This document shows positions 18,575 to 26,721 of a stretch of 64,000 nt of DNA, piece by piece. The DNA comes from Sphingobacterium wenxiniae. GTDB taxonomy: Bacteria > Bacteroidota > Bacteroidia > Sphingobacteriales > Sphingobacteriaceae. The stretch lies in contig NZ_FOZZ01000003.1 of assembly GCF_900116225.1 (NCBI RefSeq), forward strand, positions 124,001-188,000. The letters run 5' to 3'. The notes under the pieces were generated by a model. The model was not told the DNA's origin and ran no database searches. It saw nothing but the letters and a program-made list of their open reading frames with translations. The stretch's first letter is position 1; each line of letters opens with the position of its first letter. Made by a program: the position numbers and the translations under genes.

Positions 18575-18646
18575 CCTTTTTTGAAAAGACAACAAACATA
18601 AAGCAGAGAGTGATTAACCGTTTAACAATTAAACGACAAAAGAAAA

Positions 18647-20047
18647 ATGATTAAATTAAATACCACGCACAAACAGATATTGGCCGATACAACAACACCG
18701 GTCAGCATTTATCTTCGGTTACGTGATTCTTTCCCCAACAGTCTATTATTAGAAAGCTCGGAGTACCACAGCCGCGACAACAACATTAGCTATATCTGCT
18801 GCGAGCCAATTGCAGGTATATCTCTAACAAATAACCAACTGAGCATACAGCTTCCCAACGAAGCGACAATCTACAAAAATAGTGAAGATATCAATCTGCG
18901 AGAAGAAGTCTCTGCCTTCAGACGACTATTCCAACAAGAACAGCAAGAACAGTTTGCCGTAGCATCTTCCGGGTTGTTCGGCTACTTTACTTTTGATAGT
19001 ATTGAACATTTTGAAGACATCAAATTAATCACACCGCCCTCCCCTAACAGGGATATTCCCCACATGCAATACCATGTGTACCGTTATGTGATTGCTATTG
19101 ACCATTTCCGCAACCAGCTACATATCTTTGAAAATCTTTTGGATGGGCAAGAGTCAAAAATTGAACAACTGCAATACCTTATTCAGAACAAAAATTTCCC
19201 CGAATATCATTTTGAAACTACAGGAGAAGAATCATCCAATATGACCGATGAGGCTTTTAAGGAGTTAGTGAGCAAAATGAAAGAGCACATTCAGCGAGGT
19301 GATGTTTTCCAGATTGTACCTTCAAGAGCTTTCGCGACACCTTTTCTAGGCGATGAGTTCAATGTATATCGCGCGCTACGCTCCATCAACCCTTCACCAT
19401 ATCTGTTCTATTTCGACTATGGCAGTTTCAGACTTTTCGGTTCTTCTCCAGAAGCCCAATTGACCATAAAGAAAGGCGAAGCAACAATTTATCCCATTGC
19501 CGGAACATTCAAAAGAACAGGTGATATGGATCTTGATGAAAAGATTGCTGAAGAATTGAAAAATGATCCCAAGGAATCTGCCGAACACGTCATGTTAGTA
19601 GATTTAGCTCGCAATGACTTAAGTCGCCATTGCACAAATGTACAGGTGAAATCCTACAAAGAGGCTCAGTATTATTCTCATATCATCCATTTAGTTTCCA
19701 AAGTATCAGGAAAGCTCAAGGAAGACACCAACCCATTTGATGTTGTAGGTGACACCTATCCGGCTGGTACACTTTCAGGAGCTCCTAAACACATGGCTTT
19801 AACACTGATTGACCGTTACGAAGGATTACAACGTTCGTTTTATTCCGGAGCAATTGGTTTTATGGGGTTTAATGGGGATTTTAACCATGCTATTATGATA
19901 CGCTCCTTCCTCAGCAAGAATAATATACTTCATTATCAGGCAGGTGCAGGAATCGTTCTGGAATCCGATCCTGAAAAAGAATTACAGGAAGTCAATAACA
20001 AAATCGCCGCTTTACGCAAGGCATTAGAATTAGCAGAATCGATATGA
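18647..20047 (+). CDS. trpE: Anthranilate synthase component I
   Basis: A 466-residue chorismate-using enzyme with the usual C-terminal blocks: RGDVFQIVPSR, PSPYLFYFDYG, GSSPE, PIAGTFKRTGD, DLARNDLSRHC and AGIVLESDPEKE. It converts chorismate to anthranilate with ammonia supplied by TrpG. The feedback-site region near LLESSEYHSRDNN is present at the N-terminus. It is the first structural gene after the attenuator, and its TGA overlaps the ATG of the next gene. Confidence 0.95.
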   Translation: MIKLNTTHKQILADTTTPVSIYLRLRDSFPNSLLLESSEYHSRDNNISYICCEPIAGISLTNNQLSIQLPNEATIYKNSEDINLREEVSAFRRLFQQEQQEQFAVASSGLFGYFTFDSIEHFEDIKLITPPSPNRDIPHMQYHVYRYVIAIDHFRNQLHIFENLLDGQESKIEQLQYLIQNKNFPEYHFETTGEESSNMTDEAFKELVSKMKEHIQRGDVFQIVPSRAFATPFLGDEFNVYRALRSINPSPYLFYFDYGSFRLFGSSPEAQLTIKKGEATIYPIAGTFKRTGDMDLDEKIAEELKNDPKESAEHVMLVDLARNDLSRHCTNVQVKSYKEAQYYSHIIHLVSKVSGKLKEDTNPFDVVGDTYPAGTLSGAPKHMALTLIDRYEGLQRSFYSGAIGFMGFNGDFNHAIMIRSFLSKNNILHYQAGAGIVLESDPEKELQEVNNKIAALRKALELAESI

Positions 20048-20787
20048 TACGTCCATTAGATTATTGTACAGAGTTACATCACTTTGAGCAGTCAATTGAA
20101 ACAATAGAACAGCGCATCAGCGAATTGACAGCGATGAAAAACCTATATCTTAAGAAGGCCAAAGATTTTGAAGAAATCGACAGTTTATTAAAAAATGAAA
20201 AGCTTACAGAACAAATGAATAACAGCAAAATATTGGTCATCGACAATTACGATTCGTTCACTTACAACCTCGTCCACCTTTTACAGGAATTGGGGCAAAA
20301 GTATGAAGTTGTTCGTAATGATAAGTTCGAGCTGTCGTATGTCGATCAGTTTGACAAGATACTTCTATCTCCCGGTCCCGGTATCCCAGAAGAAGCGGGG
20401 TTATTACTGGATGTTATTCGCACTTATGCACCAACCAAAAGCATTTTGGGAATCTGTCTCGGCCAGCAGGCTATTGCCGAAGTGTTCGGTGGAAAACTGT
20501 TCAACATGCCAAAACCGTTACATGGAGTCTCTTCAAGCATTTTCGTGAAAGATGTTACAGAGAAGTTGTTTAAAAACTTTCCAGCCGACTCCAAAATAGG
20601 ACGATACCATTCGTGGGCAGTAGAAAAAGAAAGCCTTCCTGTATCACTGAAAATCACTGCTGAAGACGAAAATGGCGTTATCATGGCTTTATCGCATACG
20701 GAATACGATGTCCGTGGAGTACAATTCCACCCCGAATCTGTCTTAACAGACAACGGCAAATTGTTAATAGCGAATTGGTTAAAATAG
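20044..20787 (+). CDS. trpG: Anthranilate synthase component II (glutamine amidotransferase) with N-terminal extension
   Basis: Class I glutamine amidotransferase with the nucleophile in GICLGQQAIAEVFGG and the His/Glu pair in GVQFHPESVLT. It delivers ammonia to TrpE. The TrpG domain proper begins at MNNSKILVIDNYDSFTYN, ATG 20215. The same frame is open upstream to an ATG at 20044 that overlaps the trpE stop as ATGA, adding 57 residues of charged, helix-prone sequence (MIRPLDYCTELHHFEQSIET onward). I give the longer form because of the coupling, but 20215 (190 residues) is the normal family start and may be the one used. Confidence 0.9.
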   Translation: MIRPLDYCTELHHFEQSIETIEQRISELTAMKNLYLKKAKDFEEIDSLLKNEKLTEQMNNSKILVIDNYDSFTYNLVHLLQELGQKYEVVRNDKFELSYVDQFDKILLSPGPGIPEEAGLLLDVIRTYAPTKSILGICLGQQAIAEVFGGKLFNMPKPLHGVSSSIFVKDVTEKLFKNFPADSKIGRYHSWAVEKESLPVSLKITAEDENGVIMALSHTEYDVRGVQFHPESVLTDNGKLLIANWLK

Positions 20788-20838
20788 TATAGAGTAGGGA
20801 GTATTGAGTATATAGAAGTAAAGTGTAACACTACTCTT

Positions 20839-20890
20839 ATCTCAATACGCATATCTCAATACGCATATCTCAATACGCATATCTCAATAC
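20839..20890 (+). repeat. 14-bp tandem repeat between trpG and trpC
   Basis: The unit ATCTCAATACGCAT is repeated three times without change (20839-20880) and followed by a partial copy ATCTCAATAC (20881-20890). GTATTGAG at 20801-20808 is the same core in the opposite direction. Related CTCAATAC clusters lie at 29779-29807 and 30279-30309. Confidence 0.9.
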
Positions 20891-20900
20891 TGTAAAAAAC

Positions 20901-21689
20901 ATGACGATCTTAGATAAAATAGTACAAAAGAAAAAGCAGGAAGTAGCAGAAGCAAAATCCAAAGTATCATTAACAGAACTACAGCAATATCCATTGTTCG
21001 GCAGAGCCTGCTATTCGCTGAAAGATTCTATATTTCATCCGACACGCACCGGAATCATAGCGGAATTCAAACGAGCCTCCCCCTCCAAAGGTCTAATCAA
21101 TGGTACTTCCTCTGTACAGGATGTGGTAAAAGGATATCAGAATGCAGGAGCCTCGGCAATATCGGTATTAACTGATCCCGATTTTTTCAAAGGGAGCTTA
21201 GCTGATTTGACCGCAGCAAGAGAAGTTTTAGATATTCCACTGTTACGTAAAGAGTTTATTGTAGACATTTATCAGATAGCTGAGGCAAAAGCTTACGGAG
21301 CCGATATCATTTTACTAATTGCGGCATGCCTCCCGCACCAAGAAGTAAAAGAGTTCTCTGAATATGCAAAATCCTTAGGGTTAAATGTACTACTAGAAGT
21401 GCATAACGAGGAAGAGCTACAGGCTAATATTTTTGACAGCATTGATGCTATTGGAGTGAATAACCGCAACTTGAAGGATTTTTCGGTCTCCTTAGAGCAT
21501 TCTTATGATCTAGTCAACAAGATACCTAAGCGCTTTATCAAAGTTTCGGAGAGTGGCATTTCAAACCCTGAAACGATCAAGGATTTAAAAGAACGCGGTT
21601 TCAATAGCTTCTTAATCGGAGAAAATTTTATGAAAACTGACAACCCTGCTCAAGCTATTAAGGAGTTTGTGACAGAATTAAAAGTCTAA
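20901..21689 (+). CDS. trpC: Indole-3-glycerol phosphate synthase
   Basis: A 262-residue TIM-barrel enzyme with the expected IIAEFKRASPSKG, VLTDPDFFKGSL, LLRKEFIVD, EVHNEEEL, IGVNNRNLKDF, VSESGI and FLIGENFM blocks. It converts carboxyphenylamino-deoxyribulose phosphate to indole-glycerol phosphate. In many operons trpD lies between trpG and trpC; here the gap is only 113 bases and holds a tandem repeat. No trpD, trpF, trpB or trpA is in the window. Confidence 0.95.
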   Translation: MTILDKIVQKKKQEVAEAKSKVSLTELQQYPLFGRACYSLKDSIFHPTRTGIIAEFKRASPSKGLINGTSSVQDVVKGYQNAGASAISVLTDPDFFKGSLADLTAAREVLDIPLLRKEFIVDIYQIAEAKAYGADIILLIAACLPHQEVKEFSEYAKSLGLNVLLEVHNEEELQANIFDSIDAIGVNNRNLKDFSVSLEHSYDLVNKIPKRFIKVSESGISNPETIKDLKERGFNSFLIGENFMKTDNPAQAIKEFVTELKV

Positions 21690-21738
21690 TGATTGTAACG
21701 GTTAAGCAATTAAACCTTAAACAAATAAACAAATTCCT

Positions 21739-21746
21739 TACCTTTG
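21739..21746 (+). promoter_or_regulatory. -7 box of dusB, 4 nt before the ATG
   Basis: TACCTTTG matches TAnnTTTG and ends 4 bases before the dusB ATG, so the mRNA may be leaderless. No good -33 TTTG is visible at the right distance, which lowers confidence. Confidence 0.5.
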
Positions 21747-21750
21747 CACC

Positions 21751-22749
21751 ATGTCGGTAAAGATTGGTGAACATATTGATTTAGGGGAATTTCCATTGCT
21801 ATTAGCACCAATGGAAGACGTGAGCGACCCACCGTTTCGTTATGTATGCAAACAAAACGGTGTAGATATGATGTACACGGAGTTTATATCTTCCGAAGGG
21901 TTAATCCGAGATGCTGCAAAATCTATTCAGAAGCTTGACATTTTCGAGTATGAACGCCCCATAGGCATACAGATTTTCGGTGGGGATATTGAACATATGC
22001 GCCAATCCGCAGAAATATGCTCAAGAGCAAATCCAGATTTAATCGATATTAATTACGGTTGCCCGGTTAAGAAAGTGGTATGTAAGGGTGCAGGCTCATC
22101 CCTATTACAGGATATTGATAAAATGGTTGCTATGACCAAGGCCGTAGTAGAGGCTACACATCTTCCGGTCACGGTAAAGACTCGTTTAGGCTGGGATGAC
22201 AACACCAAAAACGTGTACGAAGTAGCCGAAAGATTACAGGATGTGGGTATCAAAGCCTTGGCTATCCATGGAAGAACCCGTGCACAACTCTACAAAGGGC
22301 AAGCTGACTGGAGCATGATTCGCGATGTAAAGAGAAACCCACGTATCAAGATTCCAATTTTCGGAAACGGTGATGTGGACTCTGTGGAAAAGGCCGCTGC
22401 ATGGCGCCAAGAATATGAGGTCGATGGTATCATGATTGGTCGTGCTTCTATCGGTTATCCGTGGATTTTCCGTGAGATCAAGCATTTTTTCAAAACAGGC
22501 GAACGACTTGAAGGACCTACTATTGCCGAGCGTGTAGAGGTTTGCAAGACACATCTTACTAAATCCATCGAATGGAAAGGTGACAAGCTCGGTATTTTTG
22601 AAATGCGAAGACACTATGCCAACTATTTTAAAGGTATCCCGAATTTTAAGGAATATCGTATGAAATTGGTTGGACTAAATACTTATGAAGAGATTATAGA
22701 AGTCTTGGAAGAGATCCAAGAGAATTTTGTAGAAAGCATGATGTTTTAG
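21751..22749 (+). CDS. dusB: tRNA-dihydrouridine synthase
   Basis: A 332-residue FMN-dependent TIM-barrel enzyme reducing uridines in the tRNA D-loop. Seen are LLAPMEDVSDPPFRY, the catalytic Cys block DINYGCPVKKVVCKGAGSSL, VKTRLGWDD, AIHGRTRAQLY, GNGDVDS and GRASIGYPWIF. The C-terminal helical domain is complete. It is a single gene with its own probable promoter and a terminator that includes its stop codon. Confidence 0.93.
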   Translation: MSVKIGEHIDLGEFPLLLAPMEDVSDPPFRYVCKQNGVDMMYTEFISSEGLIRDAAKSIQKLDIFEYERPIGIQIFGGDIEHMRQSAEICSRANPDLIDINYGCPVKKVVCKGAGSSLLQDIDKMVAMTKAVVEATHLPVTVKTRLGWDDNTKNVYEVAERLQDVGIKALAIHGRTRAQLYKGQADWSMIRDVKRNPRIKIPIFGNGDVDSVEKAAAWRQEYEVDGIMIGRASIGYPWIFREIKHFFKTGERLEGPTIAERVEVCKTHLTKSIEWKGDKLGIFEMRRHYANYFKGIPNFKEYRMKLVGLNTYEEIIEVLEEIQENFVESMMF

Positions 22750-22773
22750 AGACACAAAATTGTGTCTCTAAAA
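22744..22773. terminator. Palindromic bidirectional terminator after dusB
   Basis: Arms TTTTAGAGACACAA (22744-22757) and TTGTGTCTCTAAAA (22760-22773) pair perfectly around AA. The left arm contains the dusB TAG. The gene to the right is convergent. Confidence 0.8.
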
Positions 22774-22776
22774 CCC

Positions 22777-23316
22777 TTAAAATGCATAGCCAAATCCAAT
22801 CATCCATTTTCCGGTAATAGACTCAGAATGTACTCCTTTATTAATAAGTTTACGGCCAATTCCTCCACTTACTTCCAACATCAGATTTCTTTTCAGCAGC
22901 CATTTACCACCTAAGCCTATACCCAAACCAACCGATGTCTTTTTATCTCTCACGATCGTATAATAATCTCCTTCAGGATTATATGTTTGATAATCATCCT
23001 CCATATTGGTAACAGGGACAAATCCTTCCATAAAAAAACCAGCTCCATGCGATCCGCCCAAGTAAAATCTTGCAAATGGTGAAAACTGTACCATTTCATC
23101 CATCGCACCCAGCCCTAATAAGCTATGCAAACCCACACCTAAATCTTCATTGAGCGCACGTTCATAGGAAACATTAAGAATCGGTCCGGCAATCAAAACA
23201 ATTGGATCTATCATAAGATGATTTTTACGTGCCAGTGCTCTTTCCTGCCTTGACTCTTGCCCATAGCTTCCCCATGACAAAGCCAACAAGCTTACTAAAA
23301 GTAGAATTTTTCTCAT
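22777..23316 (-). CDS. Secreted outer-membrane beta-barrel-like protein, unknown function
   Basis: About 179 residues with a clear signal peptide (MRKILLLVSLLALSWGSYGQ). They are followed by alternating hydrophobic strands and a terminal aromatic (WMIGFGYAF), the pattern of a small 8-strand barrel. ATG 23316 is preferred over one 12 bases upstream because it starts the signal peptide directly. It stands alone between dusB (convergent) and a flippase gene. I do not recognise a more specific family. Confidence 0.6.
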   Translation of the reverse strand: MRKILLLVSLLALSWGSYGQESRQERALARKNHLMIDPIVLIAGPILNVSYERALNEDLGVGLHSLLGLGAMDEMVQFSPFARFYLGGSHGAGFFMEGFVPVTNMEDDYQTYNPEGDYYTIVRDKKTSVGLGIGLGGKWLLKRNLMLEVSGGIGRKLINKGVHSESITGKWMIGFGYAF

Positions 23317-23427
23317 TTGGTTAATCAATTAATGTAATGTGCTTTTTATATTTTTTGTCCACAAAGAAACGAAAGCCAAGCATGAAACGCTACCCTTCGT
23401 TAGTAACATTCTTAACATGCGTTTAAA

Positions 23428-24930
23428 CTACCGTTTCAACAAACGCTTGATAAAGCTTCTTTCTTGATATAGGACAAACAATAGATATAAAATCAGTAAG
23501 GCATTTCCTGTCCAGAAATTACGAGAAAAGCACAGGAAGTTAATGGCAATCATCGATGAACCCAATACAATATGCAGCAACATCTTTCCTATACGATAAG
23601 GGATGGCATAATTTCGCTGTCCCCATAAGTATGAAAGGCTCACCATGGTGATATAAGCAATACTGGTTACTAATATAGCGCCCAGATAACTAAACTTCGG
23701 AATCAGTACATAACAAAAAACTACGGTAATCATCGCTCCAATACCTGAGATATAAAGTCCGTATCTCGTTTGGTCTGAAAGCTTATACCAGATAGATAAG
23801 TTCATATAAATACCTAACATTACATAATTAAAAAGTATGATAGGAATATAATTCAACCCTGACCAATATTTTGCCGTTTCCATCGCGTCTCCTCCCTTGA
23901 TGAAATATTTAAGCCATTCAATATTCATCGAAATCCCGACCATAACCAGCATCATCGCCACCACAAAGTATTCCATGATAAGTGCATAAACTTTGCGGGC
24001 ATTCTCTTGTTTGGCATAAGAAAAGAAAAAGGGTTCGGCTCCCAGTCGAAAAGCCTGCACAAAAATACTCAGAAAGATAGCTATTTTGCTAATTGCTCCA
24101 TAAATCCCCACATCACTTTCGCCGATACCTTCGGGCAATAGGCTTGGCATAAGTATCTTATCCAAATGCTCGTTGATAATAAAAGAAAGGTTTGCTATCA
24201 GAATAGGGAAGCTATATGAAAATATACTTGCGAGTAACTCCTTATCGACTTTAAGACTGAAGCCCCGCATCTGCGGCATTAGCATCAGCAAAGTAACCAC
24301 ACTGGCTATCAAATTAGAAAGAAAAACATAACCGACCCATGGCCCCTTATACCAGGAAAAGGCAGATTGCCATTCGGGTTGTATTTTAAATAACCAAGGA
24401 AGAAAAACAATAAAGAACAGGTTAAGAATTACAACGACGAAAATATTTGTCAGCTTTAGTATGCCAAACCGTATAGGTCTATTCTGTGAACGTAACTTAG
24501 CAAATGGAACAACCACTAAAGCATCTGCGACCAAGGTCAATCCCATGAAATATACATAGGACTTATAATTTTCTACAGATTGTACCCCTTTTCGGGCAAA
24601 CCATTCGGCTATGGGCTGTGCAAAGGAAAATACCAACAATAGGAAGACTAATGAGGTAGCTATCGTAACAATAAATGTATTATTAAATACCTTTGGTTTA
24701 TCTTTCTCGTCAACCTTCTGCAGATAGCGAAAAAAAGAAGTTTCCATACCAAATGCCAAAAATGCATTGATAAGAGCGGCCCAAGAATACATCGTCGTAA
24801 ATATACCGTAGACCGATGTCGCAAACTTATTGACATAAATCGGTGTCAAGACAAAGTTCACCAAGCGCGATATAATGGTCGTAAGACCATAAATCGCTGT
24901 ATCGCTAACAAAACGTTTAACTACCGACAC
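23428..24930 (-). CDS. Oligosaccharide/lipid-linked sugar flippase (Wzx/MurJ-like)
   Basis: A 500-residue protein with about 13-14 membrane helices and a PST/MATE-like N-terminus (YGLTTIISRLVNFVLTPIYV). Such proteins flip undecaprenyl-linked sugars across the inner membrane. The start appears to be GTG (MSVVKRFVSD). No glycosyltransferase genes lie next to it, so the substrate is unknown. It is 6 bases downstream of the acylphosphatase gene on the same strand. Confidence 0.8.
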   Translation of the reverse strand: MSVVKRFVSDTAIYGLTTIISRLVNFVLTPIYVNKFATSVYGIFTTMYSWAALINAFLAFGMETSFFRYLQKVDEKDKPKVFNNTFIVTIATSLVFLLLVFSFAQPIAEWFARKGVQSVENYKSYVYFMGLTLVADALVVVPFAKLRSQNRPIRFGILKLTNIFVVVILNLFFIVFLPWLFKIQPEWQSAFSWYKGPWVGYVFLSNLIASVVTLLMLMPQMRGFSLKVDKELLASIFSYSFPILIANLSFIINEHLDKILMPSLLPEGIGESDVGIYGAISKIAIFLSIFVQAFRLGAEPFFFSYAKQENARKVYALIMEYFVVAMMLVMVGISMNIEWLKYFIKGGDAMETAKYWSGLNYIPIILFNYVMLGIYMNLSIWYKLSDQTRYGLYISGIGAMITVVFCYVLIPKFSYLGAILVTSIAYITMVSLSYLWGQRNYAIPYRIGKMLLHIVLGSSMIAINFLCFSRNFWTGNALLILYLLFVLYQERSFIKRLLKR

Positions 24931-24936
24931 CTTAGA

Positions 24937-25215
24937 TTATCTTATCTTTTTAACAACGACAAAATTAATAAAATCACGAAGTTCACCTTCTTCATAGGTA
25001 ACCGACTCCACCTCTGCCTTATCTGGCCCTCCTTCACAATATTCCAACAGGGATTCCAAGGAAAAAGCGTCTCCTTCAGCCTCAATATATACGCTTCCAT
25101 CCGGTTGGTTAACAACAAAACCTTTAACCCCTAGATGATCGGCAACAGCCTTCGTAGTTGCACGGTAGTACACACCTTGAACCTTTCCCTTGACAGTAAT
25201 ATTTAGATGTTTCAT
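24937..25215 (-). CDS. Acylphosphatase
   Basis: About 92 residues with the catalytic loop GKVQGVYYRATTK (Arg) and the Asn in GFVVNQPDGSVYIEAEGD, which together hydrolyse acyl phosphates. ATG 25215 gives the usual MKHLNITVKGKVQG start and lies 6 bases after a TAnnTTTG box. A TTG/ATG three codons upstream would place the start inside that promoter. Confidence 0.9.
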   Translation of the reverse strand: MKHLNITVKGKVQGVYYRATTKAVADHLGVKGFVVNQPDGSVYIEAEGDAFSLESLLEYCEGGPDKAEVESVTYEEGELRDFINFVVVKKIR

Positions 25216-25221
25216 TGTGTA

Positions 25222-25229
25222 CAAAGGTA
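25222..25229 (-). promoter_or_regulatory. -7 box of the acylphosphatase gene
   Basis: On the minus strand TACCTTTG matches TAnnTTTG and ends 6 bases before the ATG at 25215, so a leaderless or near-leaderless mRNA is expected. Confidence 0.5.
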
Positions 25230-25248
25230 GTCAAGAAAACCGAAGATA

Positions 25249-26418
25249 TTAAGCGATTCTTTTCAGCTTTACCTCATCAGTCAATCGAAAATCCAACATA
25301 TTCTCCAAAAGAACTAATCCAGGTCTCTTCCCAACACTAATAGAACCTATCATTTCATCAACACCTAATGCTTTCGCTCCATTGATAGTAGCCCATTTCA
25401 ACAACTGCAAAAAAGGAATATGATCAGCAGCCTTGGATAGCACCTTCAATTCCTCTAAAATATCCAAAGTATCGTTAGATGCTAAACTATCCGTACCTAC
25501 GACTACACGGTCTTCGTTCGGTACAAAGCCTAAAATTCGCGGCAGGTGCCCTTCGATGTATAAATTAGCCTTAGGACAGAAACAGTAGTAAACATCCCGC
25601 TCTTGCCGTTCCACAAAATCTAGATCCTTCGTTGTAGTATACGTGTTATGAACCAGAATAATTCTATTTTCCTTCGGAGTATGTGGTAGATAGGATTGAA
25701 TGGAGTTACGAGCATGCGCCTTAAAATCCGACACATCGAAACCCATATCTTCATAAAACTTTAAAAATTCACCTTCTTTATAACGATAAAGCTTGTTTTC
25801 CTCTTCACTTTCCTGATTGTGGATACTTACGATATTATCCCGCTGAACCGCTTTTTTGAATGCTTTAAACATATCCTTGGAACAGGAATATGGTGCATGT
25901 AATGTAATGGAACTATGTTGGGATTGAAAATAAAACTCCACATCCCTTGCTTTATCCAAACGATCTTGTATATCATTCTTGTTCAAGCCCATGACTTCTA
26001 CAAAAGTATGGTATAAGATGGGACTTTTTGCTTTGATTTTAGCTGAATGGGCAGTATTCGCGTGGTCCCCAACGGCTTGTATTCCGTTTGCATACATCAG
26101 CTGGTCTGCTTCTAAAATCTTACGAAAAATTAAATCTTCATCCTCTTCCCTACTCCTCATCACTTCCCTAATAAAGGTGGGCAGCCCATTTCCTTTGGCC
26201 GTCTTGCCCAGCATATGAGAAAGCTCAATATGACAATGAGCATTTACAAACCCTGGAATCAGAACACCTTCATAGAACTCTTTTTCTTCGTTCTTAACCC
26301 GCTCATCGCCTGCTCCATAGACACCTACGACAGTCCCACTTTCATCCAATGCCACCACTCCGTTTTTAATATAATCCCCCTCAACTGGAACTATAAAGCT
26401 TGCTGAAATATACCGCAT
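25249..26418 (-). CDS. Amidohydrolase-family metal-dependent hydrolase (deaminase-like)
   Basis: A 389-residue amidohydrolase with the metal pair His61-x-His63 ([14 protein letters not shown]), [23 protein letters not shown] and the Asp in [11 protein letters not shown]. The layout resembles ATZ/TRZ-type deaminases, including aminodeoxyfutalosine deaminases of the alternative menaquinone pathway. No other menaquinone gene is near, so the substrate remains open. ATG 26418 is chosen over a GTG one codon upstream. Confidence 0.8.
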   Translation of the reverse strand: MRYISASFIVPVEGDYIKNGVVALDESGTVVGVYGAGDERVKNEEKEFYEGVLIPGFVNAHCHIELSHMLGKTAKGNGLPTFIREVMRSREEDEDLIFRKILEADQLMYANGIQAVGDHANTAHSAKIKAKSPILYHTFVEVMGLNKNDIQDRLDKARDVEFYFQSQHSSITLHAPYSCSKDMFKAFKKAVQRDNIVSIHNQESEEENKLYRYKEGEFLKFYEDMGFDVSDFKAHARNSIQSYLPHTPKENRIILVHNTYTTTKDLDFVERQERDVYYCFCPKANLYIEGHLPRILGFVPNEDRVVVGTDSLASNDTLDILEELKVLSKAADHIPFLQLLKWATINGAKALGVDEMIGSISVGKRPGLVLLENMLDFRLTDEVKLKRIA

Positions 26419-26506
26419 CACTACCTAAATATAACTAAACAAATCTAACAAAATTACTACTCAAATTTCACGCCACACCTTCTTAAGGTGCGAATATTTT
26501 AACTTA

Positions 26507-26538
26507 TTTGACATAATGATAAATAATATTTAGATTTG
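26507..26538 (+). promoter_or_regulatory. Promoter of the TPP-controlled TonB receptor
   Basis: TTTG (26507-26510), 20 bases, then TAGATTTG (26531-26538). Transcription would begin just before the riboswitch aptamer. Confidence 0.75.
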
Positions 26539-26544
26539 CCCCAT

Positions 26545-26650
26545 CGAAAGGGGTGCCTTGTTTCCGAACACGAATAAAGGCTGAGATTATACCCAGTCCC
26601 ACTTTACGTGGGGCGCACCTGATCCAGATAATGCTGGCGTAGGGAGTGGT
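26545..26650 (+). promoter_or_regulatory. TPP (THI-box) riboswitch
   Basis: The conserved pieces are in the right order: GGGGTGCC (about 26550), GGCTGAGATTATACCC (26579-26594), a short hairpin CCCAC/GTGGGG, then ACCTGATCCAGATAATGC and TGGCGTAGGGA (26617-26645). It binds thiamine pyrophosphate and should lower expression of the gene at 26722 when TPP is plentiful. Downstream, CTATTgCAAACCCCTTGtAATAG can fold into a hairpin and may be the expression platform; no clear T-run follows, so control at translation is as likely as termination. Confidence 0.93.
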
Positions 26651-26721
26651 TAGTTAAATTGGTCGCTATTGCAAACCCCTTGTAATAGTATGTTTAACTC
26701 AAAAAAATCAACATTAAAACG

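Noticed and set aside
18284..18595. 103-codon ORF on the minus strand
   Set aside because: It runs antisense through the trp promoter, leader peptide and terminator; the hairpin complement explains the open frame.
20839..20890. CRISPR-like array
   Set aside because: The units are 14 bp directly abutting, without spacers, and there are no cas genes in the window.
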